Positions 18,216-29,210 of a stretch of 64,000 nt of DNA are shown in pieces (position 1 is the stretch's first letter; every line of letters starts with the position of its first letter). Below the pieces are notes generated by a model that worked only from the letters and a program-made list of their open reading frames with translations, was not told the origin of the DNA and ran no database searches. The position numbers and the translations under genes are program-made. This DNA comes from Dothistroma septosporum (Eukaryota > Ascomycota > Dothideomycetes > Mycosphaerellales > Mycosphaerellaceae): NCBI GenBank assembly GCA_002236755.2, contig NBZP02000013.1:867550-931549 (forward strand), written 5' to 3'.

Positions 18216-20615
18216 ATGCGCATGGCTACGCGTGAACAAGATCATCATCCTATGGCATCGAGAAGTGCGTCGAAAAGACTCAAGTCTTCGCTCCCTGGTG
18301 CCGGAGCTCCCGCACCAAGGAAGAAACGGACTGTCGTGACGCTCGCATGCGATAGATGTCGATTGAGGAGAATGAAGGCAAGTTCGTGCAGCGCCGAGAA
18401 AGACTCTGAGTCTTATCTGACCTACGTCCAAGTGCGATGGGCTCCGACCATCTTGCAAAACATGCGCCGCCATGTCACATGCTTGTCGATATGACAGCGA
18501 ATCGTCCCGACCAACCCGGCAAAACAATCAAGCTCTTAGAGATGAGGTTGTTAGCCTGCGGCGGCAACTTGCTGCTGGGCCGCATGCAGATTCCTCGAGC
18601 GATTTGATGACGCGCATCAACACAGACAAGAATGGTACGCATGGTGTACAGCCTGGTCTCCGGCAAGGGACATCGATTTTCAGGCTCGGCATTCGAAATT
18701 CGCCATCGAACCATCAAGCACTTCGAGCGACTCTACCGTTTACAGAGACGGCCCTCGAGTATGAGCTCGCTCGTAAGCATCCCAACGCGTATCGAGTGAT
18801 AGAGCCGTACGAGAATCCAGACGCTGTTGCACGCGCTTTGCTTGGCTTCGGCAATCCTCCTTGTCAGCACAGGTGAGTGTAGTTGCGCCACACACTCTCA
18901 AATCGACTTTTCACGCTGACTTGTTCGCAAGCTTGGCCGACAGCGCCACCTACGGACCTCAGATCGCACTTGAATTCTGTGACACGCGTCTTCGAGACCT
19001 CCAGATATCGCACTGGAGTACCGTCCCTGTATCGAATGACTTTGCCGCCTCAGTCATCTCTCTGTATCTGCAAAATATGCATCCTGTCCTTGGCACATTC
19101 GATGCAGAACTCTTCGTAAAAGACTTGGTCGGCCACGGACTCCGGTATTGCTCGCCATTCCTGGTCAATGCAGTATTGTATTACGGCTGTGTATGTCACC
19201 CCAACTTCCCACGAACCCAAGCTGACCATTCGCTAAGCAATCATACACCGCATACAACCTGGCCGCCTCTCAGCTAAGTTGGGCTTTCTATGCTGAAGCG
19301 AAGGACATATGGCAAGCCAGCAGCGGTGTAGACTGTCCGCTTCATGTAGCAGCACTTGTGAATATGGCCTCGGCATGCTCCAACAACGGTCAGGACCAAG
19401 AGGGCTTGCCATTTCTGCAAGCAGCTCGTTTCATGGCAGAGCGACTCGGACTCGACGACGATGTCACACCTACACGCCATTGGCAGCGGAATCGCCAAAG
19501 CAGTGTCATAGATGATGACCTTCGCTTCCGGGCGCACGTTGCCTGGGGCTATTTCACCAACACAAAGTATCTTTTGTGCCAACATCGTAGCTATAGAACA
19601 ATGCTAACACAATCAGTGGGTACGCTTTCTACTACAACATGCCACCGACTAGAGGAGCCGGAACGCTGCCCATCCCAGGATCGCCTGGTTTCCCAACACC
19701 AAGCTACTTGGGGTCGACCTACAGTTCCATCTGTAAGCTCTTCCGCATCCAACGAGAAGTCGTGATACTTTACCACGGCAATCAAGACACCATCCCGAGT
19801 CGCATACCAGTAGCAGCCATGGAAGCAAAATATCAGCAAATACTGGCGTTAAGTGCCATCGAATCTGCTTTAGGAACATCCAAGACCAGTCGAGCGTCAC
19901 ATCATGCGGCCATCCTCCAGTACGTCTCTTACTCCAATATCACCATGATCTCTCTCGCCTATCTGACCACACCATATTGCATAGCATCTGGTACCACAGC
20001 GCCATCATCACCCTCATGCGTCCCTTGGCCTCACAATCCTTTTTCCTTCGCAGCTTCGTCTCTGCCACCTCAACCCCCGATAACATCATCGCGGCCTCAA
20101 CCCGGCAACTCAAACGCCTCCTCCTCGACTTCCGCCTCTGCTACTCCGAAGCAACGTACAACATCCAATGGCACCCTTGCCTCATGTTCGTCGCCAACGC
20201 CACCCTCGCCAGATCCACCACCGACGCTGAATGGCAGTTCTACTTCATGGCTTGTCTATACGGGTACGGAACCTTGAGTCCGGCGTACCGTGTGGCGGAA
20301 TTGTGTTTCAAGGGGCTGTTGACGATTGCGATTGATGAGGGCAAGATGCCGATGGAGAGGGCGAGGTTTTTGAGTAATATGTTGGAGGAGAGGGCCCTGG
20401 GGCTGCAGCCCGGGGCGGGGAATCCGTTATCGGGCATTAGGTTGAGGCTGGAGGGCGGCAAGGCAGGAGAGAAGGAGGGTGTGGATGAGGGAACCGTAGA
20501 GGTCCTTGCGCAGAGGTTTGAGGCGGCGTTGATGTTCGATCAGGTTTTGGGTCAGCCGGAGGAGAATGTGGAGGATGTGCTTTTTCATGAGTTGATGAAT
20601 ATGGACGGGGCGTAG
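18216..20615 (+). CDS. Zn2Cys6 transcription factor with fungal-specific TF domain
   Basis: Six exons: 18216-18377, 18433-18872, 18932-19190, 19238-19566, 19617-19919 and 19985-20615, 707 aa. The first intron (55 bp) uses a GC donor (gcaagt) and interrupts the zinc cluster after Lys54. Spliced, the ligands are Cys45, 48, 55, 62, 65 and 72 with spacing CX2CX6CX6CX2CX6C, followed by a short coiled-coil-like linker (NQALRDEVVSLRRQL). The middle region carries the fungal TF homology domain, for example SLYLQNMHPVLGTFDAELF, AASQLSWAFYAEAKDIW and LHIWYHSAIITLMRPL, the last restored only by splicing intron 5. ATG 18216 was chosen, but 18222 or 18252 are possible. It acts as a nuclear DNA-binding regulator; its target is unknown, with the neighbouring SDR the simplest candidate. 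Confidence 0.9.
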
Positions 20616-21769
20616 ATGGGCGGCCAAGATCGATAGACTACCGGAGATTGGCAACGGGGTAGAGGTCGCATATGTATATACTTTGGGGCAGTCTGTAGAG
20701 GCAAATGCTGAATTTGTGCACTATGTGTCAATGACTTCAGGCGAGAATCGTTCAGTGGATGCTGATGAGGATCTCGATTGGGTCTCGGGTATTCCTCGGC
20801 CAATAGAACGTGTCTTTCAGATTGAGCAGCATGCCTAGTTCTTCATCACTACGACAACGACACCATCTCTCGCACAATAGCCGCAACACTGGTCTGTATC
20901 GTTATGCTGCCTTCGATGTGTGTTTCTGGCCATTGGTCCATGCTATGCCTGGGTCGCTCCCACTCTCCATGTACAGGGTACGTCGAATGAGCCTTTCTAC
21001 AAATCAAGGGACACAGACCCGACCGACCGACCACGGGAGCACTGTGAGACTGACTACGCTGACAGTCAGACAAAGCCGATGCGCCAGATGAACGAGCAGA
21101 TGACGAGCCTTTGTCTTGACCACCGCAGCTACTGGAATCTGACTGGTCGTCATGCGAGGCAGCCTATATCGATCCCACCTCTTGCCGCACCCTTCGGACC
21201 AGCCTAAGGGAATAAGGATAGCATAGACTACTTACTAGCCAACGAGCTGCTGAGACTGCCATGGCATCCCACAAGCATGCACTCAGAGAGCGACCATGTC
21301 GTGGAACCTTCATAGAAGCTTCGCTAGGCCTCGAGGGAGCATTACTCTCATCCAAAAGTCAGGAATGTACCTGAGCGAAATGTAATAAAGAGGGCGGCCT
21401 GTTAGATCCGTGGTTTCCAACATGTGGTTACATCTCTACTGCAGCACTACCGAGTGTCCGGGTAGTCGCCTCAGGTGCGGCCACGCCCGGAGACGATGAT
21501 CAACATGATTGGCTGCGCGTCGCGCTGCAGCATGGCGACGAATTTGACCAGGCACAAATGACCTTCTGTATCTGGAGACAGCGCCGGTCCTGCATACTTT
21601 ACCATGCACAAGCTTTGGAGGGCAAGTTGCATCAACTGGGTGACGACGGGCTCGCCTTGGTTCAATCGCCGAATGCCTTGTCGACCAGTAGGTATATAAA
21701 GACGGCCTGGCTGCACATCGTCCACCTTGATGGTGGCTCAACATCAAACGCACGTGCACCAACAAGATC
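20616..21769. other. intergenic, upstream region of the S1/P1 nuclease
   Basis: 1.15 kb without a supported gene. The last 80 bp hold the TATA box listed separately. Confidence 0.5.
21693..21699 (+). promoter_or_regulatory. TATA box of the nuclease gene
   Basis: TATATAAA-type element (ggtatataaag) about 75 bp upstream of the nuclease ATG at 21770, at the expected distance for a short 5' UTR. A strong TATA is common for inducible secreted-enzyme genes. Confidence 0.6.
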
Positions 21770-22753
21770 ATGTCTTTACTACTTACAATATTGGCCATCG
21801 CGCCATCGACCTACGCCTGGGGATCATTGGGACATGAGACGGTCGCATACATCGCATCGCATTACGTCAGTTCAGACACCGAGGCCTGGGCACAAAATAT
21901 TCTTGGTGATACCTCGACTTCCTACCTGGCAAACGTTGCCACCTGGGCCGACAGCTATCGATACACGGCTGCTGGAAAGTTCTCGGCGCCCTTCCACTTC
22001 ATCGACGCTGAGGACAATCCTCCGAACAGCTGTCATGTCGACTATGACCGAGACTGTGGCACCAACGGATGTTCGATTTCTGCCATTGCAAACTACACCA
22101 CTCGTGTTCAGTCGACTGGTTTATCGGATGACGAAGTCACCGATGCTTTAAAGTTCTTGGTTCATTTCTTAGGCGATATCACTCAACCGTTGCACGATGA
22201 GGCCTACGAAGTTGGGGGCAACGATGTCGATGTGACATTCAACGATACGGACACCAACCTGCACCACATCTGGGACACCAACATGCCCGAGACGCTCCGC
22301 GGCGGCTACAGTCTTTCTTATGCACAACAATGGGCGAACGACCTCGTCAAGGAGATTGACAGTGGCGACTATGAGAGCCAGAAGTCTGACTGGATCTCCG
22401 GCTTGGACATCAACGATGCCAAGAGCTCGGCTCTTGACTGGGCTACTGATGCCAACCAGTACGTTTGCTCGATCGTCATGCCTAATGGTGCCGATGCGCT
22501 GGAGAGTGGGGATCTCTACCCAACCTACTACAACAGTGCCATTGACACGATCGAGCTTCAGATTGCGAAGGGTGGCTACAGACTTGCGAAGTGGCTTGAT
22601 GCAATTGCAGCTAACCAGAGTTCGAAGAAGAGGAGTGTCCATGGCAAGATGCCGCAGGTCGAGGATTTGATGGGCAGCTACTTGCTCCCTCTTTCACCGA
22701 TGAGCAGAGCGCAGCTGAGGAGAGAGGCTATGGGTTACGACTGCAAGCATTGA
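21770..22753 (+). CDS. secreted S1/P1-type single-strand nuclease
   Basis: 327 aa, no intron. A signal peptide (MSLLLTILAIAPSTYA) is followed directly by Trp17, the N-terminal residue whose amino group and carbonyl bind zinc in S1 and P1 nucleases, and His22 in WGSLGHE. Other zinc-site segments are visible: ATWADSYR, FSAPFHFIDAED, FLVHFLGDITQPLHDE and NLHHIWDTNM. Cysteines in the NSCHVDYDRDCGTNGCS segment match the family disulfides. These enzymes cleave single-stranded DNA/RNA and remove 3' phosphates at acid pH outside the cell, usually for phosphate and nucleotide scavenging. The C-terminal 45 residues are a longer, more basic tail. Confidence 0.95.
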   Translation: MSLLLTILAIAPSTYAWGSLGHETVAYIASHYVSSDTEAWAQNILGDTSTSYLANVATWADSYRYTAAGKFSAPFHFIDAEDNPPNSCHVDYDRDCGTNGCSISAIANYTTRVQSTGLSDDEVTDALKFLVHFLGDITQPLHDEAYEVGGNDVDVTFNDTDTNLHHIWDTNMPETLRGGYSLSYAQQWANDLVKEIDSGDYESQKSDWISGLDINDAKSSALDWATDANQYVCSIVMPNGADALESGDLYPTYYNSAIDTIELQIAKGGYRLAKWLDAIAANQSSKKRSVHGKMPQVEDLMGSYLLPLSPMSRAQLRREAMGYDCKH

Positions 22754-23189
22754 AGTCGGCCATAAGTACAGCTACGTTGTTTGGAGCGCATTGTACTTCG
22801 ATATCGTTAAGCAACACTCTGATCAAGGCCAGAGATATTTCTTGGCTTTTCCAACAACGCTTCATCTCAATACATGGGACACCCTGGTCGACGATGTTAC
22901 CTTACACTTTAGTATTCAAGACCCTTGAGATCAGTCTAGCTTCGTTGTCCATATCACGGCACTTTGAAGATTGACGCCCGACTCTGGATGGGTATATTGT
23001 CGTGCTGCCCTCTCTCGCCATTCAGTAGGCACGTAATACCTTGATCTTGTCGAACTCTCATGGCTGCAAGCTGCTGTAGCGTAGCAGATACTGAGTTGTG
23101 ACATCGCACCGACATTTATCACGGTCGTGCATGAGTCTTGTGGTTGCTACGCAACGTGGAGCGTCCTGAGCTACTCGTTTGAGACCTAT
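22754..23189. other. short intergenic, nothing recognised
   Basis: Spacer between the nuclease gene and the next minus-strand frame; only shadow-like short frames. Confidence 0.4.
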
Positions 23190-23810
23190 CTATGCGGTGT
23201 GGGTCGCGAGATAGTCTCTTGCGCGGGGCTTATCACCTGTGAGAGCGTCGGCGATGAGACCGAAGGTCTTTGTGGAGCTGTCTCGTATTGCTGAGGCCAT
23301 GCTGAGGCCGTGCTGACCAGAGTGGCGTTGCCCTCGCGCAGGATGGTCTTCTCGCCTGATGGTGGAAGACCAGCCTGGCGGTATTTCATCGCTTCCTCTT
23401 CCGCGATACTGGCCTCTACAAGTACTTGACCGGCATGCTTCTAGATAGGGGCCACAGAGAGCCAAGGCGAGGAGCTGCGAAGTGCTCTCCCCAGTAAGGC
23501 ATTCGTCGACGAATTCGGTATAATCGAAGTATGGAGTGCCAACCTCGCCGAGATACAGCATCCCGCTGAGGAACTCGACGAAACCACGCGTGAAGATGGC
23601 GGTGTCGACTCCGTTCGGTAGAACGTGCTCCGAGCCTCCTTCGTACACCGGGACATGATTCAGCACCTCGTCTTCGCTAACAACGCCGAGACCCTCGCCG
23701 TCCCGTGTCATGAAGACCTTGACATCGACCCAGTCGTCGGTGAGGAGATGATAGGCCACGATAGTTCTTGCTGTGTCCAGGTCCCCATGGTGTCTAATGG
23801 GTTTCCGCAA
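23190..23810 (-). CDS. hypothetical protein, possibly frame-disrupted
   Basis: 206 codons, not recognised. The first 125 residues look protein-like (VDVKVFMTRDGEGLGVV, FTRGFVEFLSGMLYLGEVGTPYFDYTEF). From about residue 127 the composition turns unnatural (CRSSTCRGQYRGRG), while an alternative minus frame over 23186-23389 becomes protein-like (EEEAMKYRQAGLPPSGEKTILR) and then the first frame recovers (STKTFGLIADALTGDKPRARDYL). This alternation suggests two small indels or a missed intron. No signal peptide or known domain is seen. Confidence 0.4.
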   Translation of the reverse strand: MRKPIRHHGDLDTARTIVAYHLLTDDWVDVKVFMTRDGEGLGVVSEDEVLNHVPVYEGGSEHVLPNGVDTAIFTRGFVEFLSGMLYLGEVGTPYFDYTEFVDECLTGESTSQLLALALCGPYLEACRSSTCRGQYRGRGSDEIPPGWSSTIRREDHPARGQRHSGQHGLSMASAIRDSSTKTFGLIADALTGDKPRARDYLATHTA

Positions 23811-24270
23811 CTACATGACACAACGACCCCGTGAAGCCATATATGAACTCCCACAACCACTGAAATGGAAGTTGCTGGATCTAAGCGCCCATCGTCATTG
23901 ACATCCTATGACCGCGCCTATCTTAGAGCTGGCCCGGCGGCCTGTTATTAACGCCTTAGCCTCCTCCCGCTATCATGACCCTCGTGTCGCTCTGACGCCG
24001 AAAACCCAAGCACACAGCGCAACGCAAGATGCACAACAACGTCTGCCCCTGTAGCGCCAATGTCAAATGCCATGGTGAAGCGCATTTATCCTGTAGAGAT
24101 CTAACACACAGTCACCGGGAAGCAAGAACAATCCTCGTCTGCTCGCCGAAGCCAGATATTCCCGAACAAATGGGATCCTCTTGACTCGTTATGTCCTACA
24201 GCCTTGCCCATGCATCGCGACAAACGCTTCCAACGCTCCATCTAAGACTTGCCGGCACATCTCACTCGTG
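23811..24270. other. intergenic, nothing recognised
   Basis: 460 bp with only short frames. Confidence 0.4.
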
Positions 24271-24891
24271 TTACTTCGCTCCAAAGCAGACCGAACAGCG
24301 GATCTTGACCTGCTCTCCCTCCTTCGAATCCTCCTTGCACCGAGCACACTTACCTCCCGTGTTATTTGCCCTGAGCTCCGCAGCCTTGCGAACAAAATTC
24401 ATGATGACCCGCGAATGACAGTTTGTACGTCTTGGTAAGCCCTTGCAGTTGCACAAGTGGTCCATGCCATCCAGATGCTCGTACTTCGCGTTGCATCGAG
24501 TGTGGACGAGAATCGAAACACCGGCCTTGAAGATATGATCATTCTCTGGCTTACAGAACTTCATTTCTTCTACATAGGCGTTACACTGCTGACAGCTTAC
24601 CTTCGATAGTGACTGGTAGTGATTGAAATCTTGGCAATTGTACTGCTTGTCGACGTGGTCGGCTGGCAGTCTGTCGGTGCAGGTGTTTCGATCTGGCGCG
24701 CCGGCCATTGCGGTTCTGTAATCAAGAAACGAGGCGAGGTCAACTTGCGTTAACTGCTCGAGGTTGAAGAAGTTGGCTGCTGAGATCATGCCAATGTCAG
24801 CCGGCACGCTGCGGAAGAGGGCCGACTGCTCTGTAGTAGGCTCTGGATCTACGTTCGGCAGAGCGTCGAGACCTGGCCTCGGATCATCCAT
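24271..24891 (-). CDS. Cys-rich putative zinc-binding protein or 3' part of the chromodomain locus
   Basis: 206 codons from the ATG at 24891. The second half has many paired Cys/His residues: NTCTDRL, YNCQDFNHYQ, SCQQCNAYVEEMKFC, HTRCNAKYEHLDGMDHLCNC and, at the end, KCARCKEDSKE and RCSVCFGAK. CxxC pairs of this kind usually bind zinc, but I cannot assign a named finger. An in-frame TAG directly precedes the ATG, so joining it to the upstream frame needs a splice I could not place. It may therefore be its own gene or the last exon of the locus starting at 25453. Confidence 0.5.
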   Translation of the reverse strand: MDDPRPGLDALPNVDPEPTTEQSALFRSVPADIGMISAANFFNLEQLTQVDLASFLDYRTAMAGAPDRNTCTDRLPADHVDKQYNCQDFNHYQSLSKVSCQQCNAYVEEMKFCKPENDHIFKAGVSILVHTRCNAKYEHLDGMDHLCNCKGLPRRTNCHSRVIMNFVRKAAELRANNTGGKCARCKEDSKEGEQVKIRCSVCFGAK

Positions 24892-24978
24892 CTGCTATGA
24901 CTTGATCCCATCGGCGTTGACCTCTGTTGATGGCATGTGGTTCGTTGGCTCGTCATCAACCCCTTGCAGTTGTAGAGC

Positions 24979-25308
24979 TCACGAAGTCGCTGGGCTATCT
25001 TGGTTAGGCTGGAGCGAAACAGCCGTGGGAGTAGCTTGTGACGCCAGGTCGAGCGCATCGTCAGTCGAAGTCTCCTCGTCCTCGTAAACGTTCATATTGT
25101 CGGAGATTTTGTCAAGAATGTCCTCGAAGTCGTGGTACTGGTCCAGCAGGTGATCTGGAATCATTTCCTCCGGCAGCCATTCATGCTCCTTGTCGCCCAT
25201 ACCTTGCCGTTTGACCATATACCCACCTTCCTCTACCTCCGACACGCCGAGCTCGATATCAGAAGCAACAGGAACGTTGGTGTCAGATCCCGAGCCAGTA
25301 CGAGAAAA
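24979..25308 (-). CDS. acidic frame between chromodomain and Cys-rich frames
   Basis: Open from just after a TGA at 25309-25311 to the stop at 24979 and lacking an obvious ATG at its beginning. The segment is acidic and looks coding (SDIELGVSEVEEGGYMVKRQ, DHLLDQYHDFEDILDKI, NVYEDEETSTDDALDLA). It probably encodes a linker of the same protein as the chromodomain frame upstream, but the frame differs and no intron fits. Near its end a good donor (TC/gtgagc) is present, yet the downstream phase does not match the Cys-rich frame. Confidence 0.4.
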   Translation of the reverse strand, partial: FSRTGSGSDTNVPVASDIELGVSEVEEGGYMVKRQGMGDKEHEWLPEEMIPDHLLDQYHDFEDILDKISDNMNVYEDEETSTDDALDLASQATPTAVSLQPNQDSPATS

Positions 25309-25453
25309 TCAACCCGGATTCTGCGAAGGACGACGCTGGCTCCCAGGAGTTGTGGGTGGAGTCGTATCCTTTCCAGGAGCAGCGAAACCACATATCGCCA
25401 TCTTCCATCAACTTGTCTTGGATGATGTCGTTGAGTTCGTGGAGCTTGCTCAT
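25283..25453 (-). pseudogene. chromodomain-like N-terminal exon, apparently disrupted
   Basis: A 56-codon frame from the ATG at 25453 (context caaaATGag) to a TGA at 25283. It contains a clear chromodomain core: LHELNDIIQDKLMEDGDMWF followed by RCSWKGYDSTHNSWEPASSF, matching the family pattern of a KWKGY-x-HNTWEP strand and aromatic-cage residues. The frame ends without the C-terminal helix. The GT dinucleotides I can find in it are all in phase 2, while the nearby downstream AGs are in phase 0 or 1, so no simple intron joins it to the acidic frame. A one-base indel or decay is the simplest explanation. Chromodomains bind methyl-lysine on histone tails. Confidence 0.5.
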
Positions 25454-25997
25454 TTTGGGTACTTCGGTTGTCCTCGCTTTTATCGACCGCTGTCTATATC
25501 GTCGTCTGCAGGTGCGATTTTGCGGTATCCGTGTGTGAGAAGTCTCTCGAGAGTGTCAAAACGATCGAGCCTAGGTGATCAAGGTGACTGGGCCGACATG
25601 GAGAGAATTTTCACATGTAAGGATCCGCCATGTGTCGTAGACGGTCGTTACGCATTTGTGTCGTGTGCTCGCCATACTGGTGGAGGTGTGTAGAATCCTC
25701 GTATTGGTATTTAGAATGGCTTTGTCCCAAATGACAATGGCATTGTTCGAAGGAATCAAGATGTGAATGCATAGAATGAATAGCGTCTGTACATTCCATC
25801 GCAGCGAAGTGTTCTCCTTGATGCAGCAAAGCTTGCGGTCGACAGAGATCGAGCTGTAAAGGCTGATAAGAGATGATGAAGCTGCGTGATACACTTCCCA
25901 CGCTGAAAGCTCAAGACACCGCATGTCTCGGAAGTGGCAAAGTGAGACATGTCCTCGACTGAGTCTCCAGCCGGGCGACAAGGGCGGATCTCAACAT

Positions 25998-28165
25998 TCA
26001 CACCAACGTATAGTCAGCGGCTCCATATTCCCCACCCTCCAAAGCTTCGCCATCCATGAACCCATGAACGTAAGCCTCTCCGACTACCTTATGTGTGCCA
26101 TCGCCGACAGGTCTCAGCACCATCGGCACGCTGCAGCCAAACAGCACGCATACAATGTCGTTCTTACGTGCGGTCTGAGGCACCATACCGACATGCCCTG
26201 TATTGGTCACGGCAAGCCTCTTCGCCATCCAGTTCCGATGCGTGGCGATTCTGAATTTGCGATCCAAGGAGTGCTCGGTGAACTCTTCATCTTGTTTGAT
26301 CCTCTCACTATCGTCGCTGCGGATGGAGGTTCGATCTGGTGATGATCGTCGAGATGGACATCGCCGAGGGGGGTCCCGGGGAGAGGCGCTTCGTTTTACA
26401 GAGACCGAGTCGTGACTGTCTGGCTTGGGAGTGAAAGTCATGGCCCCGCGAATCGTCATTCCGTTGATCTTGAGTGCTTCATTCGCGTCGACCCAAGCTT
26501 GGCGTTCAGTGCCTCCGTCAGCCTCATTTGTAGGCAGAAACTCCTGGGCTAATTTCGAAGGTACTTGTGCATCTAGCTCGTACTGCAGATACACGTCTGC
26601 TCTGCCAAGATAGAGGCTATCGATAATACGGCAAGCCACGTCCATCTGCTCGTGAAGGTTCTTCTCTGTCCTGTCGAGGTTGGGAGGAGAAGTCGACGGT
26701 TCTACTGGGATGAAGTCATCCGCATCCACCGCGCTGAGACCATCGATACTGTCAATCAAGATACCCGTGCATTTCAGGTGAGTCATATCTTTGGAGAACG
26801 ACACCCGCATGGCCATCTTACCGGCTGCTGTGTAAATTGGTAGCTTCCCACCTCTCACATATCCGTATGGGTCGTGTAGCCCATTACGGCGCAGGAAGCG
26901 CGGAGGTAACATGCTACCAATGTCAGGCTTGTTAGGCTGACTAACCAGCAAAGGGACGGCATTCGATTCCTCGGACGACATCACCAGGCGCGCAGACCAG
27001 TCAGGTGCCCAAGAAGGTAGTCGATGTGTCAATTGCTGCGAGATGGTATTTTCTGGAAATAGCTCCGCGAACGCTAAGATGTCCAAACTTTGATAGGCTA
27101 GAACCCAGCTCCGGACGAAGTTGCGATAGACCTCTTCGGTGGTGCTATGGTATACAGGAGGCCCAACGAGTTGCTTGTCTTTGTCTTTGATGCATCCTAG
27201 TAGGGAGTACAAATAATCCCGCGGATTTGTGGACAGGCTGTGCCTTTGATAGGCCAGCAGTGCCGGCAGGCTGATTTGGCCCAGCTTGCGGTCAGCGGGT
27301 GAGGGACGTTGCCTTTCATAGCCGTCGAAATCATCGTCCATGTCTTGATGTCCAAGCCACTGATAGATCCTTCGACGATGCCAAAGGGGTGCCCATGTCG
27401 TTTTGCTGAGTGGGACTTCTGAATGGGAGTAGGAGTAACTGCTGACAACCAGGACAGCGCTTCTGACCTCATCAGCGGTCAAACACTTGGTACCACAGTA
27501 ATACACAGTGTCAGTGGGAATGACACTCTCTTGAAGAGTCCTGTTGCAAACATCAGCTATCATTTGAGAGTGTAGGAGATTCCAACAGCGCCTCACCAAG
27601 CTCTTATCCACCAGGGCCGCGAAGCAATCTCCTGGAAGCCAGTCCAAGCCGCGGAGTTCTTCGCAATCGATTGCGGCACAGGATAGCCGTTCTTGCCCAT
27701 CGCCAACGCACGCACCAAGTCCATGCCCAAATCTGTGCTTGCATTGCTGTCGCCCAACCAGACCACAGTACGCTTTGCTTTGCCATAGATCGAGGCCATC
27801 AATGGGACTTGGACACTCTTCTCCAGAAGGTCATCCTGATTAATGCATACCGCATCGATCCAGACCCATGCCTTTCTGTCCCGCTGCTGGGTCCAATCGC
27901 AGAAGAGACTTAGCACAGAGTATGCGTTGCGTGTGATGGTCACGCCGTGCCCGTCGACTTCGATCATCTGATCATCATCTCGCGAGCCCCAGACATAGGA
28001 TACCGCAAAGAAGTCGAATTTCTTTTCTCTGGCTCCATATCTCAACTCTGTATCTTCGGTTGATATTGTCTTCACCATGAGAGTACCAGCAAGCGAGCCG
28101 TCATCTTTGCGGGGTACGCTGAGCAGACGGATCTGATTGTTCTTTAGAAAGCTGTATGGTAGCAT
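25998..28165 (-). CDS. HET (heterokaryon incompatibility) domain protein
   Basis: Two exons, 27597-28165 and 25998-27540, with a 56-bp GT/AG intron; 703 aa. The HET domain lies at about residues 50-210: FFAVSYVWGSRDDDQMIEVD, DRKAWVWIDAVCINQDDLLE, and SRPWWIRAW continuing as TLQESVIPTDTVYYCGTKCL once the intron is removed. The remaining 490 residues are typical of the long variable C-terminal part, with a Ser/Arg-rich basic stretch near 600 (KRSASPRDPPRRCPSRRSS). Some HET proteins trigger programmed cell death on non-self recognition after fusion; most family members are uncharacterised. No NACHT, WD or ankyrin repeats are attached. It is flanked by gene-poor DNA. Confidence 0.93.
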
Positions 28166-29210
28166 GTCTACTCCACACGGGTGAGTCGACTATGGGCGGC
28201 GAGGTGTTGTCAGAAGATTGCAGGCACAAGTTGCAGCCGCGGAGGTCGAGACCATCTCAGCCACTATGTGCGGCTGAACGAGGACCGATATCTCAGCTGC
28301 ATTGCAGGCACGTCATGACAAGGCAGCGGGCATGACACTCGAATGTCGCATATATGCACAAGACGTAGTGGAACAGCGACCCGATCGTTCAAGGGCAATG
28401 AGAGGAAGATGTGCAGTAGCAGTACTGTAGCTTCGTGAAAGGAAAGGTTGTCTTTTGTCTCACTCAGCCAGACCCTTGTCGGAGCTTTGCCTCTTGTAGG
28501 CCGCCGGATGGGGCCCTGACGTGAGTGAGTGGGAATTCGATGCGTTCGTTCTACTTTCGCAGTCGAGAGTCCGGGCCTCCGAGTCCAATGGCAGCCTCGT
28601 GTCGATGCGTTCGTTGATTGGCGACACCACTTCAATCATTATTCCAGCGTCGAGTACATGTAGATCGCGAGGGGGGACACAAGGGAGCTCAACGCAGCGA
28701 ATCTCAAATCTCGACATCCTTGGAGCCTTGGCGTCGTCATCTTATTTGGACTGGAGCCTCAACCAATGCTGTCGCCTCTTCCACTTCCTTTCGTCCACTT
28801 CCTTTCGACTACATCTACAGCGACATGTCGAACGTGACCGGCTTACGGAATAGACGGTTGTAGCCATGTCGCATCTGGTCGTTCAGACGGTCTTAGGCTT
28901 ACGACGATGTTGTGGACCGTGGCATAGAAGTCCAATCATGCCTTCCGAGGACACTGCAAGACCAATTCAAACTTTGGCAAACCCCAATATGAGATGTCTG
29001 CCCTTCCCTGATCCCAGCAGATCACACCGCAAGAGACATTGCATCGCGCAATGTACATGGTAGATACGGTGGCTGCATTGGGATGCGGTAGGGTTGTGTC
29101 TCCAGAATGCCAACGTACGTTGTAAGTGGAATACTGATACACTGTGTCGGCGCTCTGAACCGTCTTCTACGCGGCACTACGTTCTTTGTACCCTGCCGGG
29201 ATCTCATACA
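28166..29210. other. intergenic, upstream of the S41 peptidase
   Basis: 1.05 kb between two divergent genes. No gene supported. Confidence 0.45.

Noticed and set aside
25283..25453. Chromovirus (Ty3-type) integrase remnant
   Set aside because: A chromodomain is present but no reverse transcriptase, RNase H, integrase core or LTR was seen nearby.
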